Assembly (NCBI RefSeq): GCF_000482465.1
Contig: NZ_AXVJ01000042.1
Span: 1-64,000, forward strand
Direction of reading: 5' to 3'
DNA from: Runella limosa DSM 17973
GTDB taxonomy: Bacteria > Bacteroidota > Bacteroidia > Cytophagales > Spirosomataceae
Length of the DNA stretch: 64,000 nucleotides
Positions 1-9,424 of the stretch are shown here, one piece after another. Position numbers and translations under genes: made by a program. Under the pieces are notes generated by a model, which saw nothing but the letters and a program-made list of their open reading frames with translations, ran no database searches and had not been told where the DNA came from. Every line of letters begins with the position of its first letter. Position 1 is the stretch's first letter.

Positions 1-43
1 TTTAAAAATAATTCGCAATTACCTATCAACCACTCACTTATAG

Positions 44-403
44 CTACAAAAAAATACCCAGTTCCTCACCAAAATAACGCAAAACGTGCTCACGCAAAAC
101 GTTTTCTTGGCTAATTAATGAGATACGAGGCAGTTTTTCGTTCAATTTCCAGTGCGGCCAACCATCTTTATCGAGTCCTTCGAGTGTATAAAAGCCCGAT
201 AAACTGAGAACTTTACAGGTAGCAATGTGCATTAAATCCTGTTTTTGTTCTTTTGTAAAGTGCAAAGGCCCTTTCCCCAGCTCTTGAACTCCTATTAAAA
301 ATAACACGCTGTTCAAATCTTCTGGTCTTTTACCTACCATTGACTGGAGCGTGTCCAATAATTTTTCCCAGTTCTGTTCCAGTTGTTCGTTTACCTCTAT
401 CAT
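44..403 (-). CDS. Conserved small protein of unknown function
   Basis: About 119 residues; I do not recognise the family. It is a soluble, charged protein with no signal peptide or membrane segment. A GTG at 424 would add seven residues and overlap the preceding gene's stop codon by one base, but the ATG at 403 follows an AAGGAT sequence and gives the more natural start. It lies immediately downstream of the AhpD-like gene on the same strand, so the two are probably cotranscribed. The C-terminal half is rich in Leu and Glu. No function is proposed. Confidence 0.7.
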   Translation of the reverse strand: MIEVNEQLEQNWEKLLDTLQSMVGKRPEDLNSVLFLIGVQELGKGPLHFTKEQKQDLMHIATCKVLSLSGFYTLEGLDKDGWPHWKLNEKLPRISLISQENVLREHVLRYFGEELGIFL

Positions 404-423
404 ATCCTTTATATATATAAGCA

Positions 424-762
424 CTATTTAGAAAGTTCGTCCCAATACTCTACGGCACGACGTAGGTGTGGAATCACGATTGAGCCACCGATGAGCGTGG
501 CGATTGAAAACACTTCTTGAATTTGTGGTTCGGTTACGCCCAATTCTTTACATTTCCCTAAATGGTATTTTACACAATCGTCACACCGAAGTACCATCGA
601 ACACGCAAGCCCTAACATTTCTTTGGTTGCTTCATTGAGCTGCCCTTCTGAATAACAATTTGTATCCAAATTGAAGAGACGCTTAATAATAAGATTATCG
701 GACGACATGATGCGGTCGTTCATTTTAGTCCGATAGCTATTGAAATCTTCTACAAGTGACAT
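424..762 (-). CDS. Carboxymuconolactone decarboxylase / AhpD-like protein
   Basis: A 112-residue all-helical protein of the CMD/AhpD family. The key motif is C60-x-x-C63-x-x-x-H67, the redox-active CxxCxxxH signature of AhpD-type alkylhydroperoxidases, so a thiol peroxidase or thiol-disulfide role is more likely than lactone decarboxylation. The length matches single-domain family members. No export signal is visible, so the protein is probably cytoplasmic. It is followed after the stop by the small unknown gene at 44-403. The motif assignment is firm; the physiological substrate is unknown. Confidence 0.85.
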   Translation of the reverse strand: MSLVEDFNSYRTKMNDRIMSSDNLIIKRLFNLDTNCYSEGQLNEATKEMLGLACSMVLRCDDCVKYHLGKCKELGVTEPQIQEVFSIATLIGGSIVIPHLRRAVEYWDELSK

Positions 763-777
763 ACGTATAAATAATAA

Positions 778-849
778 ATGCTTTGGTCAATGATACGGTT
801 AACAAAACTGCGGTTGTGCCTATTTTGTTCCCCACCTTGACCAAAGCAT
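778..849. repeat. Large two-step inverted repeat
   Basis: The outer arms ATGCTTTGGTCAA (778-790) and TTGACCAAAGCAT (837-849) are perfect 13-bp complements. A second pair, AACAAAA and TTTTGTT, lies inside. The element sits downstream of the GH63-like gene, where it may end transcription, but no clear T-run follows, so it may instead be a small dispersed palindromic element. Confidence 0.6.
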
Positions 850-864
850 TGGTTCAACAATGAA

Positions 865-3534
865 TTAATGAGCTGATAATTCGCTCATTTTCTGTTTATG
901 AACAGAAGTAATTTCTATCAAATCAGCGACTAACCCCGTCCAGCCCATCTGGTGGGATGCCCCAAGCCCATCTCCGTTATCTCCATTAAAGTATTCATAG
1001 AATAAGTACAAATCTTTGAAGTGTTCATCTTCTTGGAACAACTTCGATGAAGTATAAACTGGAATGTTACCGTTTGCATCTCTACGGAAAATATTAATCA
1101 GTCGCTCTGCTACGCACATCGCTGCTTCGCGAACAGTCATAACATTGCCCGAATTGGTAGGGTATTCAATCTCATAGTCGTCGCCGTAGTAGTTATAGAA
1201 CTTCAACAGTGAATCGACGATTAGGAAGTTAAGCGGGAACCAAATAGGGCCACGCCAGTTAGAGTTTCCACCGAAAATGCTACTTTCAGATTCGGCAGGA
1301 GTATATTTTACGCGAAGTACTTCCCCATTTACGTAAAACTCATACGGATGTTTTTCGTGGAATTTCGACAAAGCACGAATGCCATAGTCGGACAAAAATT
1401 CTGTTTCGTCAAACATTCGTTTGAGCAACATCTTCATTCGGTGACCGCGAAGCAAAGCCAATAAGTGTGATTCCCCTTTGCCTGGTTCGTGCCAACGAGA
1501 CACCAACGACGCCAAATCGGGGCGATTGGTAAGTACCCACTCTACCCTTCTTTTAAAGTCGGGCAGTTTTTCGAGCAAATCGTCGTCCAAAATCTCGACG
1601 GCAAACAATGGAATCAATCCTACCATCGACCGTACTTTTAACAACATTCCCTTTTTGTCGGGGGTATGAAGTACATCATAATAGAACTGATCTTCTTCGT
1701 CCCAAAGGCTAATTTTATCACCTCCCAACGATTTCATAGCAGCCGCAATGTGCAAGAAGTGTTCAAAAAACTTCGACGCCATATCTTGGTAGGCAGGTCG
1801 AACCAACGAAATTTCGCAGGCGATTCGAAGCATATTCAGCGTGTACATGGCCATCCAGCCAGTTCCATCGGCTTGTTCCAAATACCCACCCGTTGGTAGT
1901 TCGGCACTTCTATCAAATACCCCAATGTTATCAAGCCCTAAGAAACCGCCTGAGAAAACGTTGTTTCCTTCGGCATCTTTACGGTTGACCCACCACGTGA
2001 AGTTGAGCAATAGTTTGTGAAAAACCCGTTCTAGGAAGGCCACATCTCCTTGTCCGTTCATTTCGCGGTCAATTTCATAAACTTTCCAAGTCGCCCACGC
2101 GTGTACGGGCGGGTTTACGTCCGAGAAGTTCCATTCGTAAGCAGGCAACTGACCATTGGGGTGCATGTAATACTCCCGAAGGACTACCGCTAGTTGTCGT
2201 TTGGCAAAATAAGGATCAAGTCGAGCCAAGGTAACGGTATGAAATGCCAAGTCCCAAGCTGCAAACCAAGGATATTCCCATTTGTCGGGCATCGACAAGA
2301 TATTGGCCGTGTACATGTGTTTCCACGTAAGGTTACGCGGATAGGCTCTTCCTTTGAACTCGAACGGCATCTTAGGATCACCTTTGAGCCATTCGTTTAC
2401 ATTATAATAAAAGAACTGTTTGTTCCACAACATTCCCGCAAAGGCTTGACGCTGCACAGTACGAAGTTCAGGGTCAGTAACATTTTTTTGCAAGTCGTCG
2501 TAAAACTCGTCGGCTTCGGCTTTGCGTTGTTCAAAAATTTCGTCGAAATCCTCAAACGCGTTCGTCAAGTGGGTTTGATTTGAAAAGCGAAGGCGAATTT
2601 CTACGCTTCCGCCAGCGGGTACTATTTTTTTATAATGCCCCGCCGCTTTCGAACCAATTTGATTTCGATTGATGTACTGCTTTTTCCCCGTAACAATATA
2701 ATTATTGATACCATCTTTGGTGTAAGGGATGGTATTGGGTTTTCCAAACATCTTTTCTGTGTTGGTTTCGTTTTCACAGAAAATCAACTCATCAGCCCCG
2801 TCCAAATAGAACTTATACTTCCCTAGTAAGCGGTGGTTTAAGTCAATCTGGCGATTGGCAATACCATTCAGGATAGGCTTGTAATTAAACTGCTCGTATC
2901 CCCACGACCATGTGTTGCGAAACCAGAGTGTAGGCAATATAGTCAATGGCGCTTCTTTGGTATAGCGGTTATGTGCCGTAATTTTTACCAACAAGTCGTT
3001 TTCATCGGCTTTGGCGTACTCTATATATATATCAAAGTAGCGATTATCATTAAAAACACCCGTATCCAAGATTTCATACTCGGGTTGAAGGCGATTTCGT
3101 TTGCGGTTTTCTTCCGATAGTTTGGCATAAGGAAATGCTTGCTGCGGGTATTTATAAAGCAATTTCATGTACGAGTGCGTAGGTGTACTATCGAGATAAT
3201 AGTACAGTTCCTTCACATCTTCCCCGTGGTTTCCTTCGGGTCCTGTTAGGCCAAACAAACGTTCTTTGATGATGGGGTCATGGTGATTCCAAAACGAAAA
3301 AGCCAAACAGACATGGCCTTTATTGTCCGAAATACCACCGATACCATCTTCACCCCAACGATACGCGTACGAACGAGAAAGTTCGTGTGAGATGAATCCC
3401 CACGAATCGCCCCAGTAACTATAATCTTCGCGAACAGTTCCCCATTGGCGTTCAGCCAAGTAAGGCCCCCATTTTTTCCAGCCTTTGTTGTCGGCACGCG
3501 CATGAATACGCTTTCTTTCGGCAGTATCTTTCAT
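865..3534 (-). CDS. GH63-like glycoside hydrolase (MGH1-like glucosidase)
   Basis: An 889-residue protein resembling the mannosyl-oligosaccharide glucosidase / GH63 clan with an (alpha/alpha)6 barrel. Recognisable blocks are WAAWDLAF near residue 428, a strongly aromatic barrel, and GNSNWRGPIW near residue 767, typical of the catalytic C-terminal part. Bacterial members hydrolyse alpha-linked glucose from small sugars such as glucosylglycerate or mannosylglycerate; the actual substrate cannot be read from sequence. There is no signal peptide, so it is probably cytoplasmic. It is a single gene with a minus-strand TATTTTTG promoter element at 3567-3574. Confidence 0.85.
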   Translation of the reverse strand: MKDTAERKRIHARADNKGWKKWGPYLAERQWGTVREDYSYWGDSWGFISHELSRSYAYRWGEDGIGGISDNKGHVCLAFSFWNHHDPIIKERLFGLTGPEGNHGEDVKELYYYLDSTPTHSYMKLLYKYPQQAFPYAKLSEENRKRNRLQPEYEILDTGVFNDNRYFDIYIEYAKADENDLLVKITAHNRYTKEAPLTILPTLWFRNTWSWGYEQFNYKPILNGIANRQIDLNHRLLGKYKFYLDGADELIFCENETNTEKMFGKPNTIPYTKDGINNYIVTGKKQYINRNQIGSKAAGHYKKIVPAGGSVEIRLRFSNQTHLTNAFEDFDEIFEQRKAEADEFYDDLQKNVTDPELRTVQRQAFAGMLWNKQFFYYNVNEWLKGDPKMPFEFKGRAYPRNLTWKHMYTANILSMPDKWEYPWFAAWDLAFHTVTLARLDPYFAKRQLAVVLREYYMHPNGQLPAYEWNFSDVNPPVHAWATWKVYEIDREMNGQGDVAFLERVFHKLLLNFTWWVNRKDAEGNNVFSGGFLGLDNIGVFDRSAELPTGGYLEQADGTGWMAMYTLNMLRIACEISLVRPAYQDMASKFFEHFLHIAAAMKSLGGDKISLWDEEDQFYYDVLHTPDKKGMLLKVRSMVGLIPLFAVEILDDDLLEKLPDFKRRVEWVLTNRPDLASLVSRWHEPGKGESHLLALLRGHRMKMLLKRMFDETEFLSDYGIRALSKFHEKHPYEFYVNGEVLRVKYTPAESESSIFGGNSNWRGPIWFPLNFLIVDSLLKFYNYYGDDYEIEYPTNSGNVMTVREAAMCVAERLINIFRRDANGNIPVYTSSKLFQEDEHFKDLYLFYEYFNGDNGDGLGASHQMGWTGLVADLIEITSVHKQKMSELSAH

Positions 3535-3566
3535 TGTGTATTAGAGTGGGTTATTACAAGGAATTA

Positions 3567-3574
3567 CAAAAATA
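3567..3574 (-). promoter_or_regulatory. Bacteroidota -7 element for the GH63-like gene
   Basis: On the minus strand the sequence reads TATTTTTG, matching the TAnnTTTG consensus, 33 bp upstream of the start codon. A clear TTTG -33 element at the ideal distance is not seen. Confidence 0.4.
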
Positions 3575-3648
3575 GCGGAATCAGCGATAGGTTTTTCTGC
3601 AATTTTGCATCAAATAAGCATTTATTCCCATCTTCAACTATCTTTTTT

Positions 3649-4473
3649 ATGTATTTTTTGCGCTGGAAACTACTATTTATCTTTCTATTGGGCAATATTC
3701 CCCTGCTTTTTTCTCAAGTTTACTCGCCTACCTCGACCATCGCACTCGTAGGAGCAATGGACGAAGAAATCGAGTTACTGCAACGTTCATTACAACATTC
3801 CAAGACAAAAATTATTCATGGCATTCCTTTTTATACGGGGAAAATTGGGAAACAAAAGGTCGTTATCCTCAAAACCGGGATTGGAAAAGTAAATGCCTCC
3901 ATGGCTGTGGCTTTTCTCCTCAACGAATTTCGTCCTAAACAGTTGATTTTTACGGGAATTGCGGGAGGTTTACACCCCGATTTGGAGGCAGGAGATATTG
4001 TGATTGGCAAACAAACGCTCCAATACGATTATGGCCAAGCGACCAACGACAGTACATTCACCCGAAGTACCCGCAACCCGATGACGAAACAACTCAATCC
4101 ATTGTATTTTTTGGCTGACTCTATTTTATTAACAACTGCTCAAGAAGCAGCCAAGCGCACCGATTTTCAAACATTGGGCACGAATCATCGTTCACCAAAA
4201 ATTTTGACAGGAACCATTGTCACGGGCGATTTGCTCGTTACTTCTGAAAACAAGGCCAACGAACTTCGTCGAAAATTTGGGGCGGATGCCACCGAAATGG
4301 AGGGAGCGGCCGTGGCTCAAATTTGCTGGCAACAAAAAGTGCCTTGTTTGGTTATCAGAAGCATGAGCGACAAAGCCGACAGCAAAGCGCGCGACAGCAT
4401 CGAAAATTTTAAACAGGTAGCATCTTACAATTCAGCGCACCTTTTACTAAATTTATTGGGGAAACTTCCCTAA
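3649..4473 (+). CDS. 5'-methylthioadenosine/S-adenosylhomocysteine nucleosidase, apparently exported
   Basis: Phosphorylase-like nucleosidase that cleaves the adenine-ribose bond of methylthioadenosine, S-adenosylhomocysteine and related nucleosides. Family motifs are VGAMDEEI at the mature N-terminus, TGIAGGL, the ribose-binding ATEMEGAA and the catalytic-Asp segment RSMSDKAD. I start it at the ATG at 3649 rather than the far upstream ATG at 3445, because 3649 begins a textbook signal peptide (about residues 1-22, ending LLFSQ) and avoids overlap with the divergent GH63-like gene. MTA/SAH nucleosidases are usually cytoplasmic, so periplasmic location is notable. About 274 residues including the signal. 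Confidence 0.85.
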   Translation: MYFLRWKLLFIFLLGNIPLLFSQVYSPTSTIALVGAMDEEIELLQRSLQHSKTKIIHGIPFYTGKIGKQKVVILKTGIGKVNASMAVAFLLNEFRPKQLIFTGIAGGLHPDLEAGDIVIGKQTLQYDYGQATNDSTFTRSTRNPMTKQLNPLYFLADSILLTTAQEAAKRTDFQTLGTNHRSPKILTGTIVTGDLLVTSENKANELRRKFGADATEMEGAAVAQICWQQKVPCLVIRSMSDKADSKARDSIENFKQVASYNSAHLLLNLLGKLP

Positions 4474-4518
4474 AAAGGTGCATTTTGTGACATCATTCAT
4501 TCCCTAAATCAGGTCAAT

Positions 4519-6147
4519 ATGACTAACCGTGAATTTCATCAACAGCTTTTAGACGAATTGAACCGTCGTTACGAAAAAGTAAAATTAGGCGGTGGACTTA
4601 AAAACATCGAAAAACACAAAGCCAAGGGAAAACTGACCGCCCGCGAGCGCATCGACTATTTAGTAGATGTTCCCAACGATTTTGTGGAAGTGGGGGCTTT
4701 TGTGGGCGAAGGTATGTATCCCGAGGAAGGTGGTTGTCCATCGGGCGGGGTGGTGATTGGTATCGGGAAAGTATCGGGGCGGCAATGCGTGATTGTGGCC
4801 AACGATGCCACCGTGAAGGCAGGCGCTTGGTTTCCGATTACGGCCAAAAAGAACTTACGAGCGCAAGAGATTGCCATCGAAAACCAACTTCCTATTATTT
4901 ACCTCGTCGATAGTGCGGGGATTTACCTACCCCTTCAGGCAGATGTATTTGCTGATAAAGAGCACTTTGGACGTATTTTTAGGAACAACGCCGTGATGTC
5001 TTCCATGGGTTTGCTCCAAGTAGCAGCCATTATGGGGAGTTGTGTGGCGGGTGGGGCTTACTTGCCTATCATGTCGGACGAAGCGCTGATTGTGGAAGGG
5101 ACGGGTTCGATATTTTTGGCGGGGCCTTATTTGGTCAAAGCCTCCATCGGTGAAGACGTAGATGCCGAAACCTTGGGAGGTGCCTCCACGCACTGTGAAA
5201 TTTCGGGCGTTACCGACAATAAATATCCTGACGACCCTTCGTGTTTGGACGCTATCAAACGAATTTTTGACCGACTTGGACACTCGCCAGAAGCTGGTTT
5301 TGACCGCATTGCTCCCGCCACTCCGAAGAAAAACCCCGACGAAATTTTTGATTTGCTCCCCGCCGACCGCAACAAACCCTACGATATGCGGGAAATCATT
5401 GAGCGAATTGTGGATAATTCTGAGTTTGAAGAATATAAACAATTGTACGGCCAAACCTTGCTTTGCGGTTATGCTCGGATTGACGGCTGGTCGGTCGGGA
5501 TTGTCGCCAATCAGCGCAAAATGGTCAAAGCAAAAAAAGGAAGTGGAAGCGGTAACGAAATGCAAATGGGCGGCGTGATTTACTCCGACTCGGCCGACAA
5601 AGCTGCCCGTTTTATCATGAATTGCAACCAAAAGAAGATTCCGCTGGTGTTTCTGCACGATGTGACGGGTTTCATGGTAGGCAGTCGTTCGGAGCAAGGA
5701 GGGATTATCAAAGACGGCGCTAAGATGGTGAATGCCGTAGCCAACTCGGTGGTGCCCAAATTCACGTTTATTATCGGAAATTCTTACGGCGCGGGCAATT
5801 ATGCCATGTGCGGCAAAGCCTACGACCCACGTCTAATTTATGCGTGGCCAACGGCCCAATTGGCCGTCATGAGTGGGGCTTCGGCGGCCAAAACGTTGCT
5901 CCAAATCCAAGTGGCTACGCTTAAAGCTAAAGGTCAGACGATTGACCCCGAAGTTGAAAAAGAGCTTTTATCCGACATCACCAACCGCTACAACGAACAG
6001 CTTTCGCCGTATTATGCAGCTGCACATTTATGGACCGACGGTATTGTTCATCCCTTAGACACGCGGCGAATTATTTCGGCGGGTATCGAAGCAGCCAACC
6101 ATGCACCCATTCAGAAGCCATTCAATGTAGGCGTGATTCAGACGTAG
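4519..6147 (+). CDS. Acyl-CoA carboxylase, carboxyltransferase (beta) subunit
   Basis: A 542-residue biotin-dependent carboxyltransferase that moves a carboxyl group from carboxybiotin to an acyl-CoA. The N-terminal domain carries the KGKLTARERI block near residue 35 and the oxyanion-type glycine motif in GSCVAGGAYLP. The C-terminal domain has SYGAGNYAMCG near residue 420. The IFLAGPYLVKA and ETLGGASTHCEISGVTD blocks are closer to methylcrotonyl-CoA carboxylase than to propionyl-CoA carboxylase, suggesting a leucine-degradation type substrate, but substrate choice is an inference. No biotin carboxylase subunit gene lies alongside, so its partner must be encoded elsewhere. Confidence 0.9.
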   Translation: MTNREFHQQLLDELNRRYEKVKLGGGLKNIEKHKAKGKLTARERIDYLVDVPNDFVEVGAFVGEGMYPEEGGCPSGGVVIGIGKVSGRQCVIVANDATVKAGAWFPITAKKNLRAQEIAIENQLPIIYLVDSAGIYLPLQADVFADKEHFGRIFRNNAVMSSMGLLQVAAIMGSCVAGGAYLPIMSDEALIVEGTGSIFLAGPYLVKASIGEDVDAETLGGASTHCEISGVTDNKYPDDPSCLDAIKRIFDRLGHSPEAGFDRIAPATPKKNPDEIFDLLPADRNKPYDMREIIERIVDNSEFEEYKQLYGQTLLCGYARIDGWSVGIVANQRKMVKAKKGSGSGNEMQMGGVIYSDSADKAARFIMNCNQKKIPLVFLHDVTGFMVGSRSEQGGIIKDGAKMVNAVANSVVPKFTFIIGNSYGAGNYAMCGKAYDPRLIYAWPTAQLAVMSGASAAKTLLQIQVATLKAKGQTIDPEVEKELLSDITNRYNEQLSPYYAAAHLWTDGIVHPLDTRRIISAGIEAANHAPIQKPFNVGVIQT

Positions 6148-6182
6148 ATTTCTCATTATAAACATCATGAAAAATCTACGTC
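6141..6182 (+). promoter_or_regulatory. Inverted repeat spanning a stop-start junction
   Basis: GACGTAGATTT (6141-6151) and AAATCTACGTC (6172-6182) are perfect 11-bp complements. The left arm contains the carboxylase stop codon, the loop contains the next gene's ATG at 6167, and the right arm is that gene's codons 2-6. It could limit translation of the downstream gene. Confidence 0.5.
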
Positions 6183-6820
6183 GAGTTATTTTTTTGCTCC
6201 TTTTACTGTCAAACCAAGTCATTGGGCAGGAGTTTTTGCCTTATTTCGAAGGACTTACCAAGCAATTACGTTTGAACAAGCCTAGATTACCACGAAACTC
6301 CTACCAAGTAAGGTTCTGGGTTAACCTTTCACTGGCCATTGGGGAAGCCGAAGAATTGTACATCATTACCCAGAAACGAAAAAAACTATTCCTTGAAAAA
6401 CGCACTCTTTTTCACACCAAAGAGGGATTTCTGCGTTCTACGGTTGATTTTAAAGTAAGTTTAAAAGAAACCACTTTTTTTAATGAACTGATTGCCAACG
6501 CTGTCTTATCAAGCCGCGACCAATCCATTATTACGGATTCGTTATACAATGTCTATCGTTCTTTTAAACAAACGACTCGGATTGAGATACAAGATGGCGA
6601 AGTACAAGTAATTTCGAATAAACCTCCAAAATTGACCATGTTACTAGACGGAACTACGTATTATTTTGAGGTGATGGGAAAAGATTTTTTCAGAAAATAC
6701 AAGTTTCATTCACCAAAAGCATACGCAAAGGTGTATCCTGAACTAGGAGAGTTAGGTCGAAACGTAGATTTAGTACGGCGTATTTTTACTGCTTTTTTAG
6801 AAAAACGGCGAGAAATATAG
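6167..6820 (+). CDS. Exported hypothetical protein
   Basis: A 217-residue protein that I do not recognise. Residues 1-20 form a signal peptide (basic start, Leu-rich core, ending VIGQ), so the mature protein is probably periplasmic. The rest is soluble, rich in Lys, Arg and aromatic residues, with no obvious repeat or catalytic motif. The start codon sits in the loop of an inverted repeat that links it to the carboxylase gene 19 bp upstream. It ends five bases before the GT2 glycosyltransferase gene and may be cotranscribed with the glycan cassette. Confidence 0.7.
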   Translation: MKNLRRVIFLLLLLSNQVIGQEFLPYFEGLTKQLRLNKPRLPRNSYQVRFWVNLSLAIGEAEELYIITQKRKKLFLEKRTLFHTKEGFLRSTVDFKVSLKETTFFNELIANAVLSSRDQSIITDSLYNVYRSFKQTTRIEIQDGEVQVISNKPPKLTMLLDGTTYYFEVMGKDFFRKYKFHSPKAYAKVYPELGELGRNVDLVRRIFTAFLEKRREI

Positions 6821-6825
6821 TAGTT

Positions 6826-7593
6826 ATGTCCGTAACTCAAGTAACTATCATCTTGCCTGTTTTTAACGGTGAAACTACCCTCGCAAGGGCAGTAGAGTCG
6901 ATTCTACACCAGACCCATCCGCATTGGAAATTGTTAGTGATTGATGATGGCTCAACCGACGCTACCTTGGAAATTGCTCATTCATTTCAAGATTCTCGGA
7001 TTACAGTAATCAGTGATGGACTTCACAAAGGCATCGTCGAGCGACTTAATCAAGGGGTGGAGCTCGCCGATACGCCATACATTGCACGAATGGACGCCGA
7101 CGATTTTTCGTTGCCCGAGCGATTAGAACAACAAGTTCATTTTTTGGAAAAGCACCCCGAAATTGACCTCGTAGGCACCGCCATTTACTTAGTTAGCCCC
7201 ACTGGCGAAATAATTGGAAAGCGTATATTTTCTACTTCACATTCGGGTATAGTTTCTAAACCTTGGCTCAAAACAATTTCAATCGCTCATCCTACTTGGT
7301 GTGGACATACCGCATGGTTTAAAAAATGGCCTTATCAAGATTTTACCCGAAATGAAGACCAAGAACTTCTCCTGAGAGCATCTTCTTCGAGCACGTACTC
7401 AAATCTTTCAACTCCTTTGCTAGAATATACCTTTAAAAATATTTTCTACCAAAATTTTCAAACTCGCTTGAGTTGGTTAATCGTTTTGGTAAAATATTAT
7501 CTAAAAAAACGGCATTTTGTTGAATTATTCTTAGGTATATCTGTATTTTTTGTTAAAATTTTTCTAGATTTTTTGCGAAACCTCTTGCATTAA
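6826..7593 (+). CDS. Family 2 glycosyltransferase
   Basis: A 255-residue GT-A fold inverting glycosyltransferase that uses a nucleotide-activated sugar. The nucleotide-binding DDGSTD is at residues 40-45 and the metal-binding DXD-type motif MDADD at 89-93. The last 45 residues are hydrophobic and basic (around WLIVLVKYY and ISVFFVKIF), suggesting attachment to the inner face of the cytoplasmic membrane. It is the first gene of a short surface-glycan cassette that continues with a GT4 enzyme, a phosphoglycosyl transferase and an acetyltransferase. The donor and acceptor sugars are unknown. Confidence 0.85.
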   Translation: MSVTQVTIILPVFNGETTLARAVESILHQTHPHWKLLVIDDGSTDATLEIAHSFQDSRITVISDGLHKGIVERLNQGVELADTPYIARMDADDFSLPERLEQQVHFLEKHPEIDLVGTAIYLVSPTGEIIGKRIFSTSHSGIVSKPWLKTISIAHPTWCGHTAWFKKWPYQDFTRNEDQELLLRASSSSTYSNLSTPLLEYTFKNIFYQNFQTRLSWLIVLVKYYLKKRHFVELFLGISVFFVKIFLDFLRNLLH

Positions 7594-7636
7594 TTACCTA
7601 TTTTAAAGTCACCAAGGTTTTAAAAAGTGACTCATT

Positions 7637-8839
7637 ATGAAGGTAATACAGACATTTACAGTGCCCATTTCGCTTTGTTTCTTAGAAAACCAATCATCGT
7701 TTTGGAATATAAACCAGTATAATCTGCACGTTCTTTCCTCAGAACATGATGGGCTTTTGAAGGAGTTTGGTCAAAAGAATCGTCTCACTACTTTTGCCAT
7801 TCCTTTTACCCGCAACAAAGACATTCTCAATTCGCTCTCAAATGTAAAAATGCTCTACGCTTATTTCCGTAAGCATCGTCCTACCTTGGTTCACGGCAAC
7901 ACCCCCAAGGCTTCCTTTCTGAGCATGATGGCTGCGGCGTTCGCCCGTGTACCTGTTCGCGTGTATGAAATGCACGGGCTTCCACTCGAAACGGCCAGCT
8001 TGCCTTGGAAAATACTTTATTGGGGAATAGAAAAAATGACGTGTGCGTTAGCTACCCACGTCATCGCGGTAAGTCCTTCACTGCGGCAAAGTGCCATCCA
8101 AAAACGGTTGGTTTCTGCGCAGAAAGTTTCGGTTATGCACCACGGCAGCTGCAATGGCATAGATGCCAAACAGAAATTTAACCCTGCTTTTATCGACGTC
8201 CAAAAAGTAGAAAATTTACGAAAAAAGTGGAATCTTAATCCTGATCAGCCCATCGTCGGATTTGTAGGAAGGCTCACACCCGACAAAGGTATTCAAGAAT
8301 TGTACGACGCCTGGCAATGGGTAAAACAAGTGACTCCTGCCGCTAAACTTGTGATGGTGGGTGACTGTGATGACCGACAGCCTATTTCCCAGCGGCTGCT
8401 TTCACAATTAAAAAGTGATTCTTCTATTGTATGCCTAAACCACCAATCTGACATTAATTCGGTGTATGCACTGATTGATTTTTTGGTATTGCCCAGTTAC
8501 CGCGAAGGACTTGGGAATGTTGTCCTAGAAGCTGCTGCCATGGGCAAACCCGCAGTAGTGAGCAACGTCACGGGCTTGAAAGATGCCATTGACGATAACC
8601 ATACGGGCACATTTTGCGCGCCCCACTCCGCTCAAGACCTTGCAGCGAAAATGATTGCTTACCTCCAAAACCCACAGCTCATCCACCAACATGGGCAAGC
8701 CGCCCAGCTCCGCGTGCGTAAACGGTTTGTTCCTGAAGACGTATGGCACGCAAAACTTATGCTTTATCGGCGTTTGGTAGCCGCTAACGAATCAGTAACT
8801 TTGCCGCATGTACCCACAATTTTTCAAACCGCTGATTGA
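7637..8839 (+). CDS. Family 4 glycosyltransferase
   Basis: A 400-residue GT-B fold retaining glycosyltransferase. The C-terminal nucleotide-sugar domain begins near [12 protein letters not shown] (about residue 210) and includes the signature [16 protein letters not shown] (about residues 289-304), where the first Glu belongs to the EX7E motif. The N-terminal acceptor domain includes [10 protein letters not shown], typical of exopolysaccharide GT4 enzymes. Its last 32 bases overlap the start of the next gene, the sugar transferase, in another frame, indicating cotranscription and probably translational coupling. Confidence 0.88.
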   Translation: MKVIQTFTVPISLCFLENQSSFWNINQYNLHVLSSEHDGLLKEFGQKNRLTTFAIPFTRNKDILNSLSNVKMLYAYFRKHRPTLVHGNTPKASFLSMMAAAFARVPVRVYEMHGLPLETASLPWKILYWGIEKMTCALATHVIAVSPSLRQSAIQKRLVSAQKVSVMHHGSCNGIDAKQKFNPAFIDVQKVENLRKKWNLNPDQPIVGFVGRLTPDKGIQELYDAWQWVKQVTPAAKLVMVGDCDDRQPISQRLLSQLKSDSSIVCLNHQSDINSVYALIDFLVLPSYREGLGNVVLEAAAMGKPAVVSNVTGLKDAIDDNHTGTFCAPHSAQDLAAKMIAYLQNPQLIHQHGQAAQLRVRKRFVPEDVWHAKLMLYRRLVAANESVTLPHVPTIFQTAD

Positions 8840-9413
8840 TAAAACCATTGCTGGTATTTTACTGCTCCTTACTTTGCCTATTACACTGTTAGTAAGCGGA
8901 TTGTTATACTTTTATAACGACGGAAAACCTTTCTTTTTTCAACTGCGGCCTGGTCTTCGTGGGCAAATTTTCAGGATTTGGAAGTTCAAAACCATGAACG
9001 ACCGCAAAAACAAACAGGGCGAACTGTTGCCCGACCACGAGCGCCTGACAGCGGTAGGGAAATGGGTACGAAAAACGTCGCTAGATGAACTGCCTCAGCT
9101 TATCAATGTATTGAAGGGCGATATGTCGCTGGTGGGTCCTCGTCCGTTACTGGTGGAATACTTACCGCTGTACAATACCCGTCAACGGCGCCGACATGAG
9201 GTCAAACCTGGCATTACGGGCTGGGCGCAAGTCAACGGGCGCAACGCGATTTCGTGGCAGCAAAAATTTGAGTATGATGTTTGGTACGTAGAAAATATTT
9301 CCTTCTTTCTTGACCTGAAGATTTTATGGCTAACGGCCATGAAAGTGGTTCAATCGGAAGGAATAAATGCTTCGCAAACAACGACCATGGAAAAATTTAC
9401 GGGAAACAACTAA
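8808..9413 (+). CDS. PglC-like monotopic phosphoglycosyl transferase
   Basis: A 201-residue member of the bacterial sugar transferase family, which starts lipid-linked glycan assembly by moving a sugar phosphate to undecaprenyl phosphate. A hydrophobic segment at about residues 12-35 is the re-entrant membrane helix. The catalytic dyad D93-E94 in SLDELPQL is clear, followed by [10 protein letters not shown] and [14 protein letters not shown]. It is the short single-domain form, like PglC, not the long WbaP form. It overlaps the end of the GT4 gene and is followed at once by a PglD/NeuD-like acetyltransferase, so the first sugar may be an N-acetylated diamino sugar (inference). Confidence 0.9.
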   Translation: MYPQFFKPLIDKTIAGILLLLTLPITLLVSGLLYFYNDGKPFFFQLRPGLRGQIFRIWKFKTMNDRKNKQGELLPDHERLTAVGKWVRKTSLDELPQLINVLKGDMSLVGPRPLLVEYLPLYNTRQRRRHEVKPGITGWAQVNGRNAISWQQKFEYDVWYVENISFFLDLKILWLTAMKVVQSEGINASQTTTMEKFTGNN

Positions 9414-9424
9414 CTCCAACGACT

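Noticed and set aside
4927-5697. Long antisense open frame (256 codons) inside the acyl-CoA carboxylase gene
   Set aside because: It lies wholly opposite a gene with strong family motifs, has no recognisable domain or start context, and is explained by the codon usage of the sense strand.
8796-8803. TAACTTTG promoter-like element just before the phosphoglycosyl transferase
   Set aside because: It would put the transcription start on the ATG itself and lies inside the GT4 gene of an overlapping operon; probably chance.
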